A DNA stretch of 64,000 nucleotides from Pelagovum sp. HNIBRBA483 (GTDB taxonomy: Bacteria > Pseudomonadota > Alphaproteobacteria > Rhodobacterales > Rhodobacteraceae), in contig NZ_CP162412.1 in assembly GCF_040931995.1 (NCBI RefSeq), positions 2,643,001 to 2,707,000 on the forward strand, given 5' to 3'. Under the pieces are notes generated by a model. It was given only the letters and a program-made list of their open reading frames with translations. It had not been told where the DNA came from and did no database searches. Positions 1-8,968 of this stretch are shown in pieces. A program made the translations under genes and the position numbers. Within the stretch, counting starts at the first letter, position 1. Each line of letters begins with the position of its first letter.

Positions 1-1
1 G

Positions 2-748
2 ATGTCCGTGATCATGGGCAAGGTTTCGATTGATCTGGGCCTGCCGACGGGACTGGGCGTGCTGGTCGGGCTTGCTGGTGGCGCCGCCGCTGGCTGGATG
101 AACGGGCTGCTGATCACGAAGGTGAAACTACCCCCATTCATTACGACGCTCGGAACGTGGTCCATTTTCTTCGCGCTCAACTTGTGGCTTTCCGGCGCGC
201 AGTCGGTCCGCAGCCAGACCATTGATGCAGAAGCGCCAATGCTCAAATTCTTTGGCCAATCCTTCGCTCTCGGCGCGGCGCGTATCACCTATGGTTCGCT
301 GCTGATGGTTCTTGTGTTCGTCGTGCTCTGGTACATGCTGAACAAGACAGCTTGGGGCCGCCATGTCTATGCGGTTGGCGACGACAAGGAAGCCGCCGAA
401 CTTGCCGGTATTCGCACGGACCGGACGCTGATGTCCGTATACGCACTGGCTGGAACGGTCTGCGCGATTGCGGGCTGGGCCTCCATCGGGCGGGTCGGTT
501 CGATTTCACCTCAGTCGTTTTATGAGGGCAACCTGCAATCCATCACCGCCGTGGTGATCGGAGGGATTTCGCTCTTTGGCGGCCGTGGCTCGATTATGGG
601 CGCGTTGTTTGGCGCGCTGATCGTCGGGGTTTTCCAATCCGGCTTGAGGATCGCAGGCGTGGACGTGCTGTGGCAGGTCTTTGCGATCGGCTGGCTCATC
701 ATTATCGCGGTCGCTATCGACCAATGGATCAGAAAGGTGTCGGCATGA
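2..748 (+). CDS. frcC: CUT2 sugar ABC transporter permease, FrcC-like, 5' end cut by window
   Basis: This is the membrane subunit of a ribose/fructose-type (CUT2) importer. The visible 248 residues are almost all hydrophobic helices, and the cytoplasmic loop with GDDKEAAELAGI is the CUT2 counterpart of the EAA loop that contacts the ATPase. CUT2 permeases usually have 320-350 residues, so roughly 80-100 N-terminal residues lie before base 1 and the first Met here is probably internal. The stop overlaps the next ATG as ATGA, so it is translationally coupled to the ATPase gene. The order permease, single-domain ATPase, P-loop kinase matches frcCAK of rhizobia, a fructose/mannose/ribose importer. 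The family is clear; fructose as substrate is inferred from gene order. Confidence 0.85.
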   Translation: MSVIMGKVSIDLGLPTGLGVLVGLAGGAAAGWMNGLLITKVKLPPFITTLGTWSIFFALNLWLSGAQSVRSQTIDAEAPMLKFFGQSFALGAARITYGSLLMVLVFVVLWYMLNKTAWGRHVYAVGDDKEAAELAGIRTDRTLMSVYALAGTVCAIAGWASIGRVGSISPQSFYEGNLQSITAVVIGGISLFGGRGSIMGALFGALIVGVFQSGLRIAGVDVLWQVFAIGWLIIIAVAIDQWIRKVSA

Positions 749-1521
749 GCACGGAACCCATCCTCAAAGCCCGCAACCTCGTTAAGCGCTACGGGCGTGT
801 CACGGCGCTCGATCATTGCGATTTCGAGCTTTATCCGGGAGAAATCCTTGCCGTCATCGGAGACAATGGCGCTGGCAAGTCCACGCTGATCAAGGCGCTT
901 TCCGGTGCGGTCGTGCCGGATGAAGGCGAGGTCTACCTCGAGGGCAAGAAGGTGAATTTCCATTCGCCCCTCGAAGCACGCGATTCTGGCATCGAGACAG
1001 TCTACCAAACGCTCGCGCTGTCCCCTGCCCTGTCGATTACCGACAATATGTTCGTGGGGCGTGAAATTCGCAAAAAATCCTTCATGGGAAAGTATCTGAA
1101 GATGCTCGACCGTGCGGAAATGGAGCGGATTGCACGCGACAAGCTGTCGGAGCTGGGACTGATGACAATCCAGAACATCAATCAAGCAGTCGAGACGCTC
1201 TCCGGCGGGCAACGGCAAGGGGTTGCCGTGGCGCGGGCGGCGGCGTTCGGCTCGAAAGTGATCATCCTAGACGAACCGACAGCGGCGCTTGGCGTCAAGG
1301 AAAGCCGCCGCGTGCTGGAGCTGATCCAAGATGTCCGCTCACGCGGGATCCCGATCATCCTGATCAGCCATAACATGCCGCATGTGTTCGAGGTCGCTGA
1401 CCGGATACACATCCACCGGCTGGGCCGTCGGCTCTGCGTCATTGACCCGAAGAACCACTCGATGTCGGATGCGGTCGCATTGATGACGGGTGCCAAGGAG
1501 CCGGAAGATGCTGCAGCCTGA
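745..1521 (+). CDS. frcA: CUT2 sugar ABC transporter ATP-binding protein, FrcA-like
   Basis: A 258-residue single-domain ATPase that would power the neighbouring permease. Walker A GDNGAGKST lies near residues 39-47, the signature LSGGQRQ near 152-158, and Walker B VIILDEPTAALG near 172-183. Most CUT2 ATPases are fused double-domain proteins of about 500 residues; FrcA-type proteins have one domain, which fits this operon. The start ATG at 745 overlaps the permease stop (ATGA). The 3' end overlaps the following kinase gene by 14 bases, so the three genes form one translationally coupled unit. Confidence 0.9.
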   Translation: MSTEPILKARNLVKRYGRVTALDHCDFELYPGEILAVIGDNGAGKSTLIKALSGAVVPDEGEVYLEGKKVNFHSPLEARDSGIETVYQTLALSPALSITDNMFVGREIRKKSFMGKYLKMLDRAEMERIARDKLSELGLMTIQNINQAVETLSGGQRQGVAVARAAAFGSKVIILDEPTAALGVKESRRVLELIQDVRSRGIPIILISHNMPHVFEVADRIHIHRLGRRLCVIDPKNHSMSDAVALMTGAKEPEDAAA

Positions 1522-2161
1522 GTTGTTCAGATCGGCGGAATTTGCCGATCTGATCGAGAAGATCCTCGCCCTGCCGCGCACTGATGGCCGGTTGATGGTG
1601 GCGGTATCGGGCGCGCCCGCTAGCGGGAAATCGACCCTCGCAGAATTCATCGCGAATGCGCTTTCGGCGGCGGGGCGGCAGGCACGCTATGTGCCGATGG
1701 ACGGCTTCCACCTCGACAACGGGATCCTTGATGCCCGCGGATTGCGGGCGCGTAAAGGCGCGCCCGAGACATTCGACGCCGACGGTTTCGTGGCCCTGAT
1801 GCGCCGGATGAAACGCGGGGGCGATGTTGCCTATCCGATGTTCGATCGTAGTCGCGATCTGGCAATCGCGGGGGCAGGCGTGATCGAAGCGAGCACGGAT
1901 ATTGCGGTCGTAGAGGGCAACTATGTGCTGCAAAACGAAGCCCCGTGGGCAGAGTTGGCAGAGGTTTGGGACTTGTCAGTCTATCTCGACGTGCCGGAAG
2001 AAACCCTGCGCCAGCGTTGCATCCAGCGCTGGCTCGACCACGATCACACCCCCGAGGCCGCGGAATTGCGAGCCGAGGGCAATGATATGGTCAATGCCAA
2101 ACGGGTGATCGAGAACCGGCTTCCGGCAGATGTGACCATCCGCAGCGAAGAGAACGCCTAG
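1508..2161 (+). CDS. frcK: FrcK-like P-loop sugar/nucleoside kinase
   Basis: A 217-residue kinase of the uridine kinase/pantothenate kinase-like P-loop fold, with the phosphate loop SGAPASGKST near residues 34-43. In rhizobial frcBCAK the last gene encodes a protein of this type; its exact substrate is not established and I infer only a kinase acting on the imported sugar or a related metabolite. An in-frame GTG at 1490 would add six residues, but AAGGAG at 1495-1500 sits seven bases before ATG 1508, which decides the start. The stop TAG at 2159-2161 overlaps the stop of the convergent xylulokinase gene within the palindrome CTAG, leaving no intergenic DNA. Confidence 0.8.
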   Translation: MLQPELFRSAEFADLIEKILALPRTDGRLMVAVSGAPASGKSTLAEFIANALSAAGRQARYVPMDGFHLDNGILDARGLRARKGAPETFDADGFVALMRRMKRGGDVAYPMFDRSRDLAIAGAGVIEASTDIAVVEGNYVLQNEAPWAELAEVWDLSVYLDVPEETLRQRCIQRWLDHDHTPEAAELRAEGNDMVNAKRVIENRLPADVTIRSEENA

Positions 2162-3609
2162 CTGATCGACCGGATCACCGGAAATGCCGCGCGGAATTCG
2201 GCATATGCATCCTCAAACGCTGGGCGCAATGCCTCCTCCGGCATGATGACGCTGCCGATTTCGGGTGGCGTCATGACCGCATTAACAGCCGCACCGCTAT
2301 CGGCCACAAGCGCCAGCCGCGCAGCGCCAAGGGCCGCACCGAACTCGCCGCCCTTGGGCAAATGCAACGGCACGCCCAGCACCGTCGCGAGGAGCTTCAG
2401 CCAATAATCCGATGCCGTGCCACCGCCGATTGCCGTGAGCGCATCAAGCCGCGCACCTGTGCCGCGCAAGGCTTCGAGGTTGTCACGCAGGCCAAAGGAA
2501 ACACCCTCGATCACCGCTTGCGTCATATCGGCCTGCGTGGTGCCCGCCGAAAGGCCCGTAAAGCTGCCGCGCGCACCAGCATCGTTATGCGGGGTACGCT
2601 CGCCTGAGAGATAGGGCAGAAATTTCACAGCGGACGGCGGGCGCAGCTCATCGCCCAATGAGGCCGTCAGCGCGGCGGGGCTTTGGCCCGTGATCCGCGC
2701 CAGCCAGTTGAGGCTATCGGTGGCAGAGAGCATCACGCCCATCTGGTACCAACGTTCCGGTACGGCGTGGCAAAACGTGTGCACCACGCTGGCAGAATCG
2801 GGATGGTACCCGTCCCGCGCGGCCAGCAAAACGCCCGAGGTGCCGAGCGAGACAAAGCCCTGCCCCTCGACCATTGCGCCGATACCGCAGGCCGCAGCCG
2901 CGTTGTCACCGGCGCCACCGGCCACCGTCACCGCTTCGGACAGCCCCCAGCGGCTGGCAAGATCGCCGCGCAAGGTGCCTGCGGGGGCCGAACCTTCCAC
3001 CAGATCGGGCATCTGGTCGCGGCGCATTTGCCCTGCCTCCAAAAGACGCGCTGACCAATCACGGGCGCCGGTATCAAGCCATGAGGTGCCTGCACTATCG
3101 GACATATCCGCGACGTAGCGCCCAGAAAGATAGAAATTCAGATAAGCGGCGGGCAGGAGTACCTTTGCCACTTTGGCGAAGATCTCTGGCTCGTTCTTTT
3201 GCACCCAGAGGAGCTTTGGCGCGGTGAAACCGGGAAAGACAATATTGCCAGACAGCGCCTGCACATCATTGGTGGCATCAAGCGCAGCGGCCTCTTCATG
3301 GGCGCGGGTGTCGTTCCACAAGATGCAAGGGCGCAGCACCGTGCCTTCGCGATCGAGCAAGGTTGCGCCATGCATGTGGCCCGCGACGCCGATGCCTTTG
3401 ACCTGTGCAAATTCTGGATAGCGCTGGCGCAATTCGTCGATCACCCCTTCAAGGGCGACGATCCAGTCGGCGGGGTTTTGCTCTGACCAGCCGGTATGGG
3501 GATGGGCGACCTCATAATGCCGCTCGGTGGCACCGATGGGGGCGCCGTCTTCAGTCACCAAGAGCGCCCGCAAGCCGGAGGTGCCAAGATCCAATCCCAA
3601 ATAGCTCAT
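2158..3609 (-). CDS. xylB: Xylulokinase (FGGY sugar kinase)
   Basis: A 483-residue FGGY kinase that phosphorylates D-xylulose to xylulose 5-phosphate for the pentose phosphate pathway. The N-terminal nucleotide-binding motif LGLDLGTSGLRALL, the central GAGDNAAAACGIG and the C-terminal GGGTASDYW of the second ATPase subdomain are all present, and the length is typical for XylB. GGGAG lies eight bases before the ATG. It is the last gene of the minus-strand run of sugar genes that starts at 11799. With the SDR at 9976 (polyol to ketose) it suggests that the imported substrate is a pentitol or related polyol entering as a 2-ketose. That pathway is inference. Confidence 0.87.
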   Translation of the reverse strand: MSYLGLDLGTSGLRALLVTEDGAPIGATERHYEVAHPHTGWSEQNPADWIVALEGVIDELRQRYPEFAQVKGIGVAGHMHGATLLDREGTVLRPCILWNDTRAHEEAAALDATNDVQALSGNIVFPGFTAPKLLWVQKNEPEIFAKVAKVLLPAAYLNFYLSGRYVADMSDSAGTSWLDTGARDWSARLLEAGQMRRDQMPDLVEGSAPAGTLRGDLASRWGLSEAVTVAGGAGDNAAAACGIGAMVEGQGFVSLGTSGVLLAARDGYHPDSASVVHTFCHAVPERWYQMGVMLSATDSLNWLARITGQSPAALTASLGDELRPPSAVKFLPYLSGERTPHNDAGARGSFTGLSAGTTQADMTQAVIEGVSFGLRDNLEALRGTGARLDALTAIGGGTASDYWLKLLATVLGVPLHLPKGGEFGAALGAARLALVADSGAAVNAVMTPPEIGSVIMPEEALRPAFEDAYAEFRAAFPVIRSIS

Positions 3610-3682
3610 ACGTTCCGCTCCCGTTCCTGTGCCATTTCACTTTGTCTAACGGGTCGCGGCGGTGACGCCAAGCAATCGCTGA

Positions 3683-4795
3683 TTAGAGCGCGGCAAGGCG
3701 CGTGGTTTGATAGTCAGACATCCCCCAACGGGCGACCAATTCGCGCACGCGCGCCTTCGGCGGCTCCGTCAGCGGATGCGCGGCGATGGCGTTTTCGCCA
3801 GCGCTGCCGGCATGGGCATCTTTGTCAAAGCCGTGCATTGCGGCTGCGAGGTGTTGCTCGGGAATGCCGCAATTTTGCAGGAGCATGCGGGTCTGTGCCG
3901 CTCTGTCCTGCGTGAGATCGGTGTAATGCAGCGGTGCCACGCGCATACCGCCTGCTGCGGCATCCAGATAGGCTTGCATACGGACCGCCCAGCCCAGCGC
4001 CATGAGCTCTATCGCGCCGACCTCTTCATCTGCGGCAAAGTAACGATCAAGCGCTGCCTCGGGCGCGTTTATCGTCGAGAGGTAATAGATGACGCTCCAG
4101 TCAGGGCTGCCGCGCTTGGGGTCTTTCACACCTTGCAGGCGCTGTGCGAAGCGATAGAGCGAATTCACATAGCCAACGCAGTCACGATAGAGAAACACCG
4201 CGCGGGCATCGGGGAGTGCAGCAACGTAGGACGGCGCTTGGATCATCATTTCGCTGCGGGGCTTCAGCACGATTGTGTGCGGATCTGTGCCTTCCGGCGG
4301 GCGGCAGGTCAGGCGGGCGCAAGCAGCGATCAGGGTTTGCAGGCGCTGTTCATCCAGATCGAAGCGGGCAAAGGCGAGGTTGGTGAACCACTCAGGCTCC
4401 GAGAGGCTCCAGACGCCGTCGATCTGCGCGAAAATGCGTGAGGCCAAGGTCGAGCCGCACCGACCCGTCGACATCAGCAGCACAAGGTTACGCGGTGCAG
4501 GCACCTGTGCCGCGAGCGTGGGCAACGCATCCAGCGGCACCAGCGCGACGCGCTGCGCATGGGCAAATTGCGCGGCATAGGCGAAGGGTGCCTCTGCCAG
4601 ATTAACGCGGCTGGGCAGCTCGACAAAAACGGCCTGATCACCCGCGATATCGAGGCAATAGAGCGACCAATTCGGTTCAAGAACAATATCGGTCGCCACC
4701 TGCTCCGCAGGGCCGAGGGTGAACTGTTCGAGGTGCCGCACATCGGCGGGAAATGCCTCAGCGCGATCAAGGATCGTGGCAATAAGGGCCGGCAT
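3683..4795 (-). CDS. Sulfotransferase-like P-loop protein
   Basis: A 370-residue protein with a sulfotransferase-type nucleotide (PAPS) 5'-phosphosulfate loop, LLMSTGRCGSTLASRIF, near residues 106-122. A second segment, FLYRDCVGYVNSLYRF, resembles the 3'-phosphate-binding strand and helix, where a Ser usually stands near the Arg. The first 100 residues have no motif I recognise. A TTG at 4810 would add five residues, but AAGG before ATG 4795 fits better. It lies between the ThuA-like gene and xylB in a sugar operon, 73 bases from xylB and 75 from the ThuA gene. The acceptor is unknown and could be a sugar, a polysaccharide or a small alcohol. Confidence 0.65.
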   Translation of the reverse strand: MPALIATILDRAEAFPADVRHLEQFTLGPAEQVATDIVLEPNWSLYCLDIAGDQAVFVELPSRVNLAEAPFAYAAQFAHAQRVALVPLDALPTLAAQVPAPRNLVLLMSTGRCGSTLASRIFAQIDGVWSLSEPEWFTNLAFARFDLDEQRLQTLIAACARLTCRPPEGTDPHTIVLKPRSEMMIQAPSYVAALPDARAVFLYRDCVGYVNSLYRFAQRLQGVKDPKRGSPDWSVIYYLSTINAPEAALDRYFAADEEVGAIELMALGWAVRMQAYLDAAAGGMRVAPLHYTDLTQDRAAQTRMLLQNCGIPEQHLAAAMHGFDKDAHAGSAGENAIAAHPLTEPPKARVRELVARWGMSDYQTTRLAAL

Positions 4796-4870
4796 ATCAA
4801 TACCTTGCAAGAATAGCGTGCAGAAACGCTATCACAGGTTGTGCGCTGCGCCTACAAAAATACCCTTCGC

Positions 4871-5581
4871 CTAGTCAGTGGCCTTGGCCGCCCAAAGCGC
4901 GCCACGGCGGATGATTTCAGTGACTTGCGGCACTTTCAGATCATCCAGCTCGTGACCAATGGAACAGTAGAACACGCGCCCCTGATCCCAGCGCCGTTTC
5001 CAGACAACGGGGATCACTGTGCCTTCGATCCACCAGAGATGCTCACCGCTGAAAGTGGTAGTGGCGAGCACTTCGTTCGAAGGATCGACGAGCATGTAGT
5101 ATTGCTCTGACCGCAGGCGGAAGCTCTTGATCCCCTGCATGATCGGATCGGCTGGGCGGGTGACCGTCACGTCATAATCGATGTAGTCCTCGACCGGCTG
5201 GAGGTTATCCGGCCACCCCGGCGGATGCGCGACGAACTGCCCGCCAATCAAGAAGTGATAGGTGGGGCGGTCGCGGAATGCATCGCCCATGTGGCCGTGC
5301 CAGCCCGCGATGCCGCAGCCGTTGGAAATAAGTTGCAGGAGGCCATCCTCCTGAGGCTTGGTTATATTGCCAAACTCGGCCTGATGGCCGGAGCGGGCAG
5401 AGGACCAGATCGGCGTGATCAGATCAAGATCGGCAAGGCGCTCGGGCTCCTCCAGCGGCGCCAGCGTGTCATAGACATCGACCTCGAAGCCGTTATCGCG
5501 CAGGAGCGCTTCGTACCAATCGCTGAATGCTGTGGGGGTGTGGCCTTCCCAGCCGCCGACGAAAAGTGCTGCCTTCTTCAT
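4871..5581 (-). CDS. ThuA-like domain protein
   Basis: A 236-residue protein of the ThuA family, which has a class I glutamine-amidotransferase-like fold and is found in trehalose and other sugar utilisation operons of alphaproteobacteria. The N-terminal GGWEGHTP and the central GCGIAGWHGHMGDAF with the following IGGQFVAHPPG are typical family blocks. The biochemical role of ThuA proteins is poorly defined; trehalose oxidation to 3-keto forms has been linked to ThuAB. The ATG overlaps the stop of the upstream dehydrogenase gene (ATGA), so the two are coupled. Confidence 0.75.
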   Translation of the reverse strand: MKKAALFVGGWEGHTPTAFSDWYEALLRDNGFEVDVYDTLAPLEEPERLADLDLITPIWSSARSGHQAEFGNITKPQEDGLLQLISNGCGIAGWHGHMGDAFRDRPTYHFLIGGQFVAHPPGWPDNLQPVEDYIDYDVTVTRPADPIMQGIKSFRLRSEQYYMLVDPSNEVLATTTFSGEHLWWIEGTVIPVVWKRRWDQGRVFYCSIGHELDDLKVPQVTEIIRRGALWAAKATD

Positions 5582-6447
5582 GGTGTGTCCTTCCTCATGA
5601 AATTCAGGATCGAAGCCATATCGCGCACGGCATAGCCTGCGGCCTCGGCTTCTTTGAGCTTGTCCAATGTGACCATACCTTGCGGCATCGCGACGCCAAA
5701 ATGCTGCGCGAGGGCAGCGGTGACTTCCATATCCTTGCGCGCAAGTGCCACAGTGAAGGTCACGTCATGCGCCGCTTCATCAAGGTAGAGCGGGCGGCGG
5801 TATTTCAGCATCGGGGCGGCGGCGGCAGAGTTTTCGATCACGTCAAAGGCGCGGGCGGCCTCGATGCCAGCGGCCTCGGCTAGTGTGAGCGTTTCCGCCA
5901 AAGTCTGGTTGAGGCCGTGGATGAGCGAATTCACCGCGAGCTTCATCACAGCGCCTGCCGCTGGCGCCCCAAGGCAGATCGTGCCTTTCCCCATTGCCTC
6001 AAACAGCGCCGCGAGGGGGGCGGCTTCGTCATCTGTGCAGCCTGCCATAATCAGGAGCGCGCCATCGGCGGCGGCTTGCGTCGCGCCGGAGACCGGAGCG
6101 TCAAACACTCTCACGCCTTCGGGGGCGGCGGCGATAAGTAAGTTGATATGATCGGGGCTCATGGTGCCCATTTCGATACATAAGCGCGGGCCACCCGCCG
6201 CAAAGAGGCCATCCGGCCCGATGTGAACGGCCTCCGACGACGGATCATCGGCCAGCATGGTCACAACGACATCGCTTGCCTCGGCTAATTCTTTGGGGGT
6301 CTGAGCATGGGCGCAGCCGAGCTCTATGGCCAGCTGCGCCGCTTTTTCTTCGGTACGGTTCCAGACCGTGAGGTCAAAGCCCGCCGACGCGATATTGGCT
6401 GCCATATGCCGCCCCATGCGGCCCAGTCCGGCAAAGCCAATACGCAT
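5578..6447 (-). CDS. NAD(P)-dependent oxidoreductase, 3-hydroxyisobutyrate dehydrogenase family
   Basis: A 289-residue beta-hydroxyacid dehydrogenase. The N-terminal Rossmann motif GFAGLGRMG is at residues 4-12, the substrate-binding segment DAPVSGATQAAADG is in the middle, and the catalytic Lys lies in the segment AVMKLAVNSLI. Family members oxidise 3-hydroxyisobutyrate, tartronate semialdehyde or related hydroxy acids and some reduce sugar-derived aldehydes, so the substrate cannot be read from sequence. The ATG directly abuts the stop of the upstream ABC ATPase gene, and the stop overlaps the ThuA start, showing tight operon packing. Confidence 0.85.
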   Translation of the reverse strand: MRIGFAGLGRMGRHMAANIASAGFDLTVWNRTEEKAAQLAIELGCAHAQTPKELAEASDVVVTMLADDPSSEAVHIGPDGLFAAGGPRLCIEMGTMSPDHINLLIAAAPEGVRVFDAPVSGATQAAADGALLIMAGCTDDEAAPLAALFEAMGKGTICLGAPAAGAVMKLAVNSLIHGLNQTLAETLTLAEAAGIEAARAFDVIENSAAAAPMLKYRRPLYLDEAAHDVTFTVALARKDMEVTAALAQHFGVAMPQGMVTLDKLKEAEAAGYAVRDMASILNFMRKDTP

Positions 6448-7959
6448 TTAGGCCACCTTGCTTGGTACGATCCCCGAGATGGCCTGAACGAGCGAGTCCT
6501 CGGTCACTTCCTCTGCCGTGAACTCGCGCATGACCTGCCCGTGATACATGGCAACGATCCGGTCGGAGACGTGCAGCACTTCGGGCATTTCCGAGCTGAT
6601 CACGATGACGGCGTAGCCCTGCTTTGCCAGTTCACGGATCAGGTTGTGGATCTCGGATTTGCTACCCACGTCAATACCGCGGGTCGGTTCATCCACGATA
6701 AGCACGTTGGGCTTCATCGAGAGCCACTTGCCGATCACGATCTTCTGCTGGTTACCGCCCGACAGGTTGCCGACAGTCTGCCGCCAGCTTGGGGAACGGA
6801 TATCGAGCCGGTCGCGGTACTGGTCGTAGATCGCAATTTCGGCGCCATCTGATACGAATGGCCCTGCCGTAAGGTCATCGACCTGCGGGAGGGTCATGTT
6901 ATCGCGGCAGTTCATACCAAGAACGAGGCCTTGGCCTTTGCGGTCCTCGGGCACGAGCGAAATGCCGTGGCGGATCGCATCAACAGGAGAGGTAATCTTA
7001 ACCTCTTGGTCGCCGAGCATAATGCTGCCTGCATCTGCGTCACGCAGGCCAAAGATCGTCTCTGCGATCTCTGTCCGGCCGGCGCCAACAAGGCCGTAAA
7101 AGCCGACGACCTCGCCACGATGGACCTTGAAGCTCACGTCTTTGTAGAGATTGCCGCAGGAAAGGCCACAGACTTCAAGCGCCACTTCACCCAGTTCAGG
7201 CGCTTGGACATTGCGCGTCAGATCAAGGCTGCGCCCGATCATCAGCTTGGTGACTTCATCCTCGTTGGTGTCCTTGGTAAACAAGGTGCCGCGATACTGA
7301 CCATCGCGCAGAACGCTGATGCGGTCCGAGATTTTGAAGATCTCTTCCATACGGTGGGAGATGTAGATGATGCCCACGCCCTGCTCTTGCAGGTCTTCGA
7401 TCACGTCGAAGAGCACGACCTTCTCCGCATCGGTCAGCGAGGCCGTCGGCTCATCAAAGATCACGGCTTTTGCATCAACGGTCAGCGCGCGCGCGATTTC
7501 GACCATCTGCTGATTGGCGATAGAGAGATCGCCAACACGCGTTTTACCATTGAAGCTCACGTTCAGCTTGCCGAGGATCGCATCCGTTTCCTTGTAAAGC
7601 GCGTCCCAATCGACACGGCCAAAGGATTTGCGCGGCAATTCACCCAGGAAGATGTTTTCGGCGACTGTCAGTTCGTCAGCCAGCGAAAGTTCTTGGTGAA
7701 TAAAGACCACGCCCTTGCTCTTGGCATGAAGCGGCGAGTGCATCACCGTTTCCTGCTCTTCGATGTAGATGGTGCCTTCGTTCGGTTGGTAGATGCCGCC
7801 CAAGACTTTCATCAGGGTCGATTTACCGGCGCCATTTTCACCCATAAGGGCATGAACCTCGCCGGGAATGACTTCGAAAGAGACGCCGTCGAGCGCCTTC
7901 ACACCGGGAAAGGCTTTGACGATATTTTCGAGGCGGAGAGCTGGTTTCGTATCGCTCAT
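6448..7959 (-). CDS. CUT2 (ribose-type) sugar ABC transporter ATP-binding protein
   Basis: A 503-residue fused double ATPase. The first domain has Walker A GENGAGKST and Walker B VIFDEPTASL with the altered signature LSIANQQ common in RbsA-like proteins. The second has the degenerate Walker A GLVGAGRTE, a normal signature LSGGNQQK and Walker B LIVDEPTRGIDVG. This asymmetry is characteristic of CUT2 ATPases. It couples with the two permease genes upstream; its ATG overlaps the permease stop as ATGA. Confidence 0.93.
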   Translation of the reverse strand: MSDTKPALRLENIVKAFPGVKALDGVSFEVIPGEVHALMGENGAGKSTLMKVLGGIYQPNEGTIYIEEQETVMHSPLHAKSKGVVFIHQELSLADELTVAENIFLGELPRKSFGRVDWDALYKETDAILGKLNVSFNGKTRVGDLSIANQQMVEIARALTVDAKAVIFDEPTASLTDAEKVVLFDVIEDLQEQGVGIIYISHRMEEIFKISDRISVLRDGQYRGTLFTKDTNEDEVTKLMIGRSLDLTRNVQAPELGEVALEVCGLSCGNLYKDVSFKVHRGEVVGFYGLVGAGRTEIAETIFGLRDADAGSIMLGDQEVKITSPVDAIRHGISLVPEDRKGQGLVLGMNCRDNMTLPQVDDLTAGPFVSDGAEIAIYDQYRDRLDIRSPSWRQTVGNLSGGNQQKIVIGKWLSMKPNVLIVDEPTRGIDVGSKSEIHNLIRELAKQGYAVIVISSEMPEVLHVSDRIVAMYHGQVMREFTAEEVTEDSLVQAISGIVPSKVA

Positions 7960-8957
7960 GTCTTCAACTCCTCTTTGCCTTTCGCGTTCAACTGACGATC
8001 AAGGAACAGTACCGCGATCAGGATCAGACCAATCACAAGGTTCACCGTTTCGGTATCGGCACCGATATGGCCCAGCCCCTTGCGCAGAAGCTGAATGGCA
8101 ATCACACCGCCCAAGGTCGATATGATCGATCCATAGCCGCCAGTCAGCTTGGTGCCGCCCAGAACGACCGCGGTGATCGCCCACAGCTCATAGAGCATGC
8201 CGTCGTTGGGGTTTACCGAGCCGGATTCGGAGTAGAAAACCACCGCGCTCAGCGCCGCAAGGAAACCGATGATCATGAAGTTGATCAGGAAGTGCGGCCC
8301 GACGCGGATACCGGCATTAACGGCGGCTTCGCGGTTGTTGCCAATGGCGTAGGCGTTCCGGCCATGCACCGTCTTGTTCATCACGAACCAGAAGACCAAA
8401 ACAACTGCGCCGAGGAACCAAGTCGCCGTGTGCAGACCTAGGAATTGCGCTTCGGCAAAGTCCACGAGGGTCCAGTTCAGGTGGGAGGTCGGCTGTTCGC
8501 CATTGTACATGAACACAAGACCACGGAAGCCGAGCATTGAGCCCAACGTGACGATGAAGGCGTCAACGCCGGTTTTCCAGACGATGAAGCCGTTGATTGC
8601 CCCCAAAGCGATGCCCGTCAGCAGCGCCAGCGCCCAGCCAACGAAGATGACGCCATCACCGAGGCCGGCGAAGATCGGCCATGTCATGGAATCCAGCAGG
8701 ACGATGGCGGAGATTGCAAACGTCGCGCCGACGCTCAGGTCGATGTTGCCGTTGACCATGATGATGGTCATCCCGACAGCAATGATCCCGATGGGTGCGG
8801 ACTGCTTGAGAAGAAGCAGCATGTTATCGAAATCCATGAACGCCTTTTCCGACAGGGAGAGGAATTCACCCGCGACGGAGAAGAAGATCAGCTCCACCAC
8901 GATAAAGGCCCAGATGGCGCCCTGTTTGATCAGGTTTGCCCGTGTTTCGCTATTCAT
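7956..8957 (-). CDS. CUT2 sugar ABC transporter permease (second)
   Basis: A 333-residue integral membrane permease, hydrophobic throughout, with the CUT2 loop AIGNNREAAVNAGI before the last helices and the segment AITAVVLGGTKLTGGYGSI typical of ribose/xylose permeases. An upstream in-frame start would give 29 extra residues reading into the previous gene; TGAGGGAG located just before ATG 8957 supports the shorter protein. It begins 11 bases after the other permease gene, so the transporter has two different membrane subunits, probably acting as a heterodimer. Confidence 0.9.
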   Translation of the reverse strand: MNSETRANLIKQGAIWAFIVVELIFFSVAGEFLSLSEKAFMDFDNMLLLLKQSAPIGIIAVGMTIIMVNGNIDLSVGATFAISAIVLLDSMTWPIFAGLGDGVIFVGWALALLTGIALGAINGFIVWKTGVDAFIVTLGSMLGFRGLVFMYNGEQPTSHLNWTLVDFAEAQFLGLHTATWFLGAVVLVFWFVMNKTVHGRNAYAIGNNREAAVNAGIRVGPHFLINFMIIGFLAALSAVVFYSESGSVNPNDGMLYELWAITAVVLGGTKLTGGYGSIISTLGGVIAIQLLRKGLGHIGADTETVNLVIGLILIAVLFLDRQLNAKGKEELKT

Positions 8958-8968
8958 GACGCTCTCCC

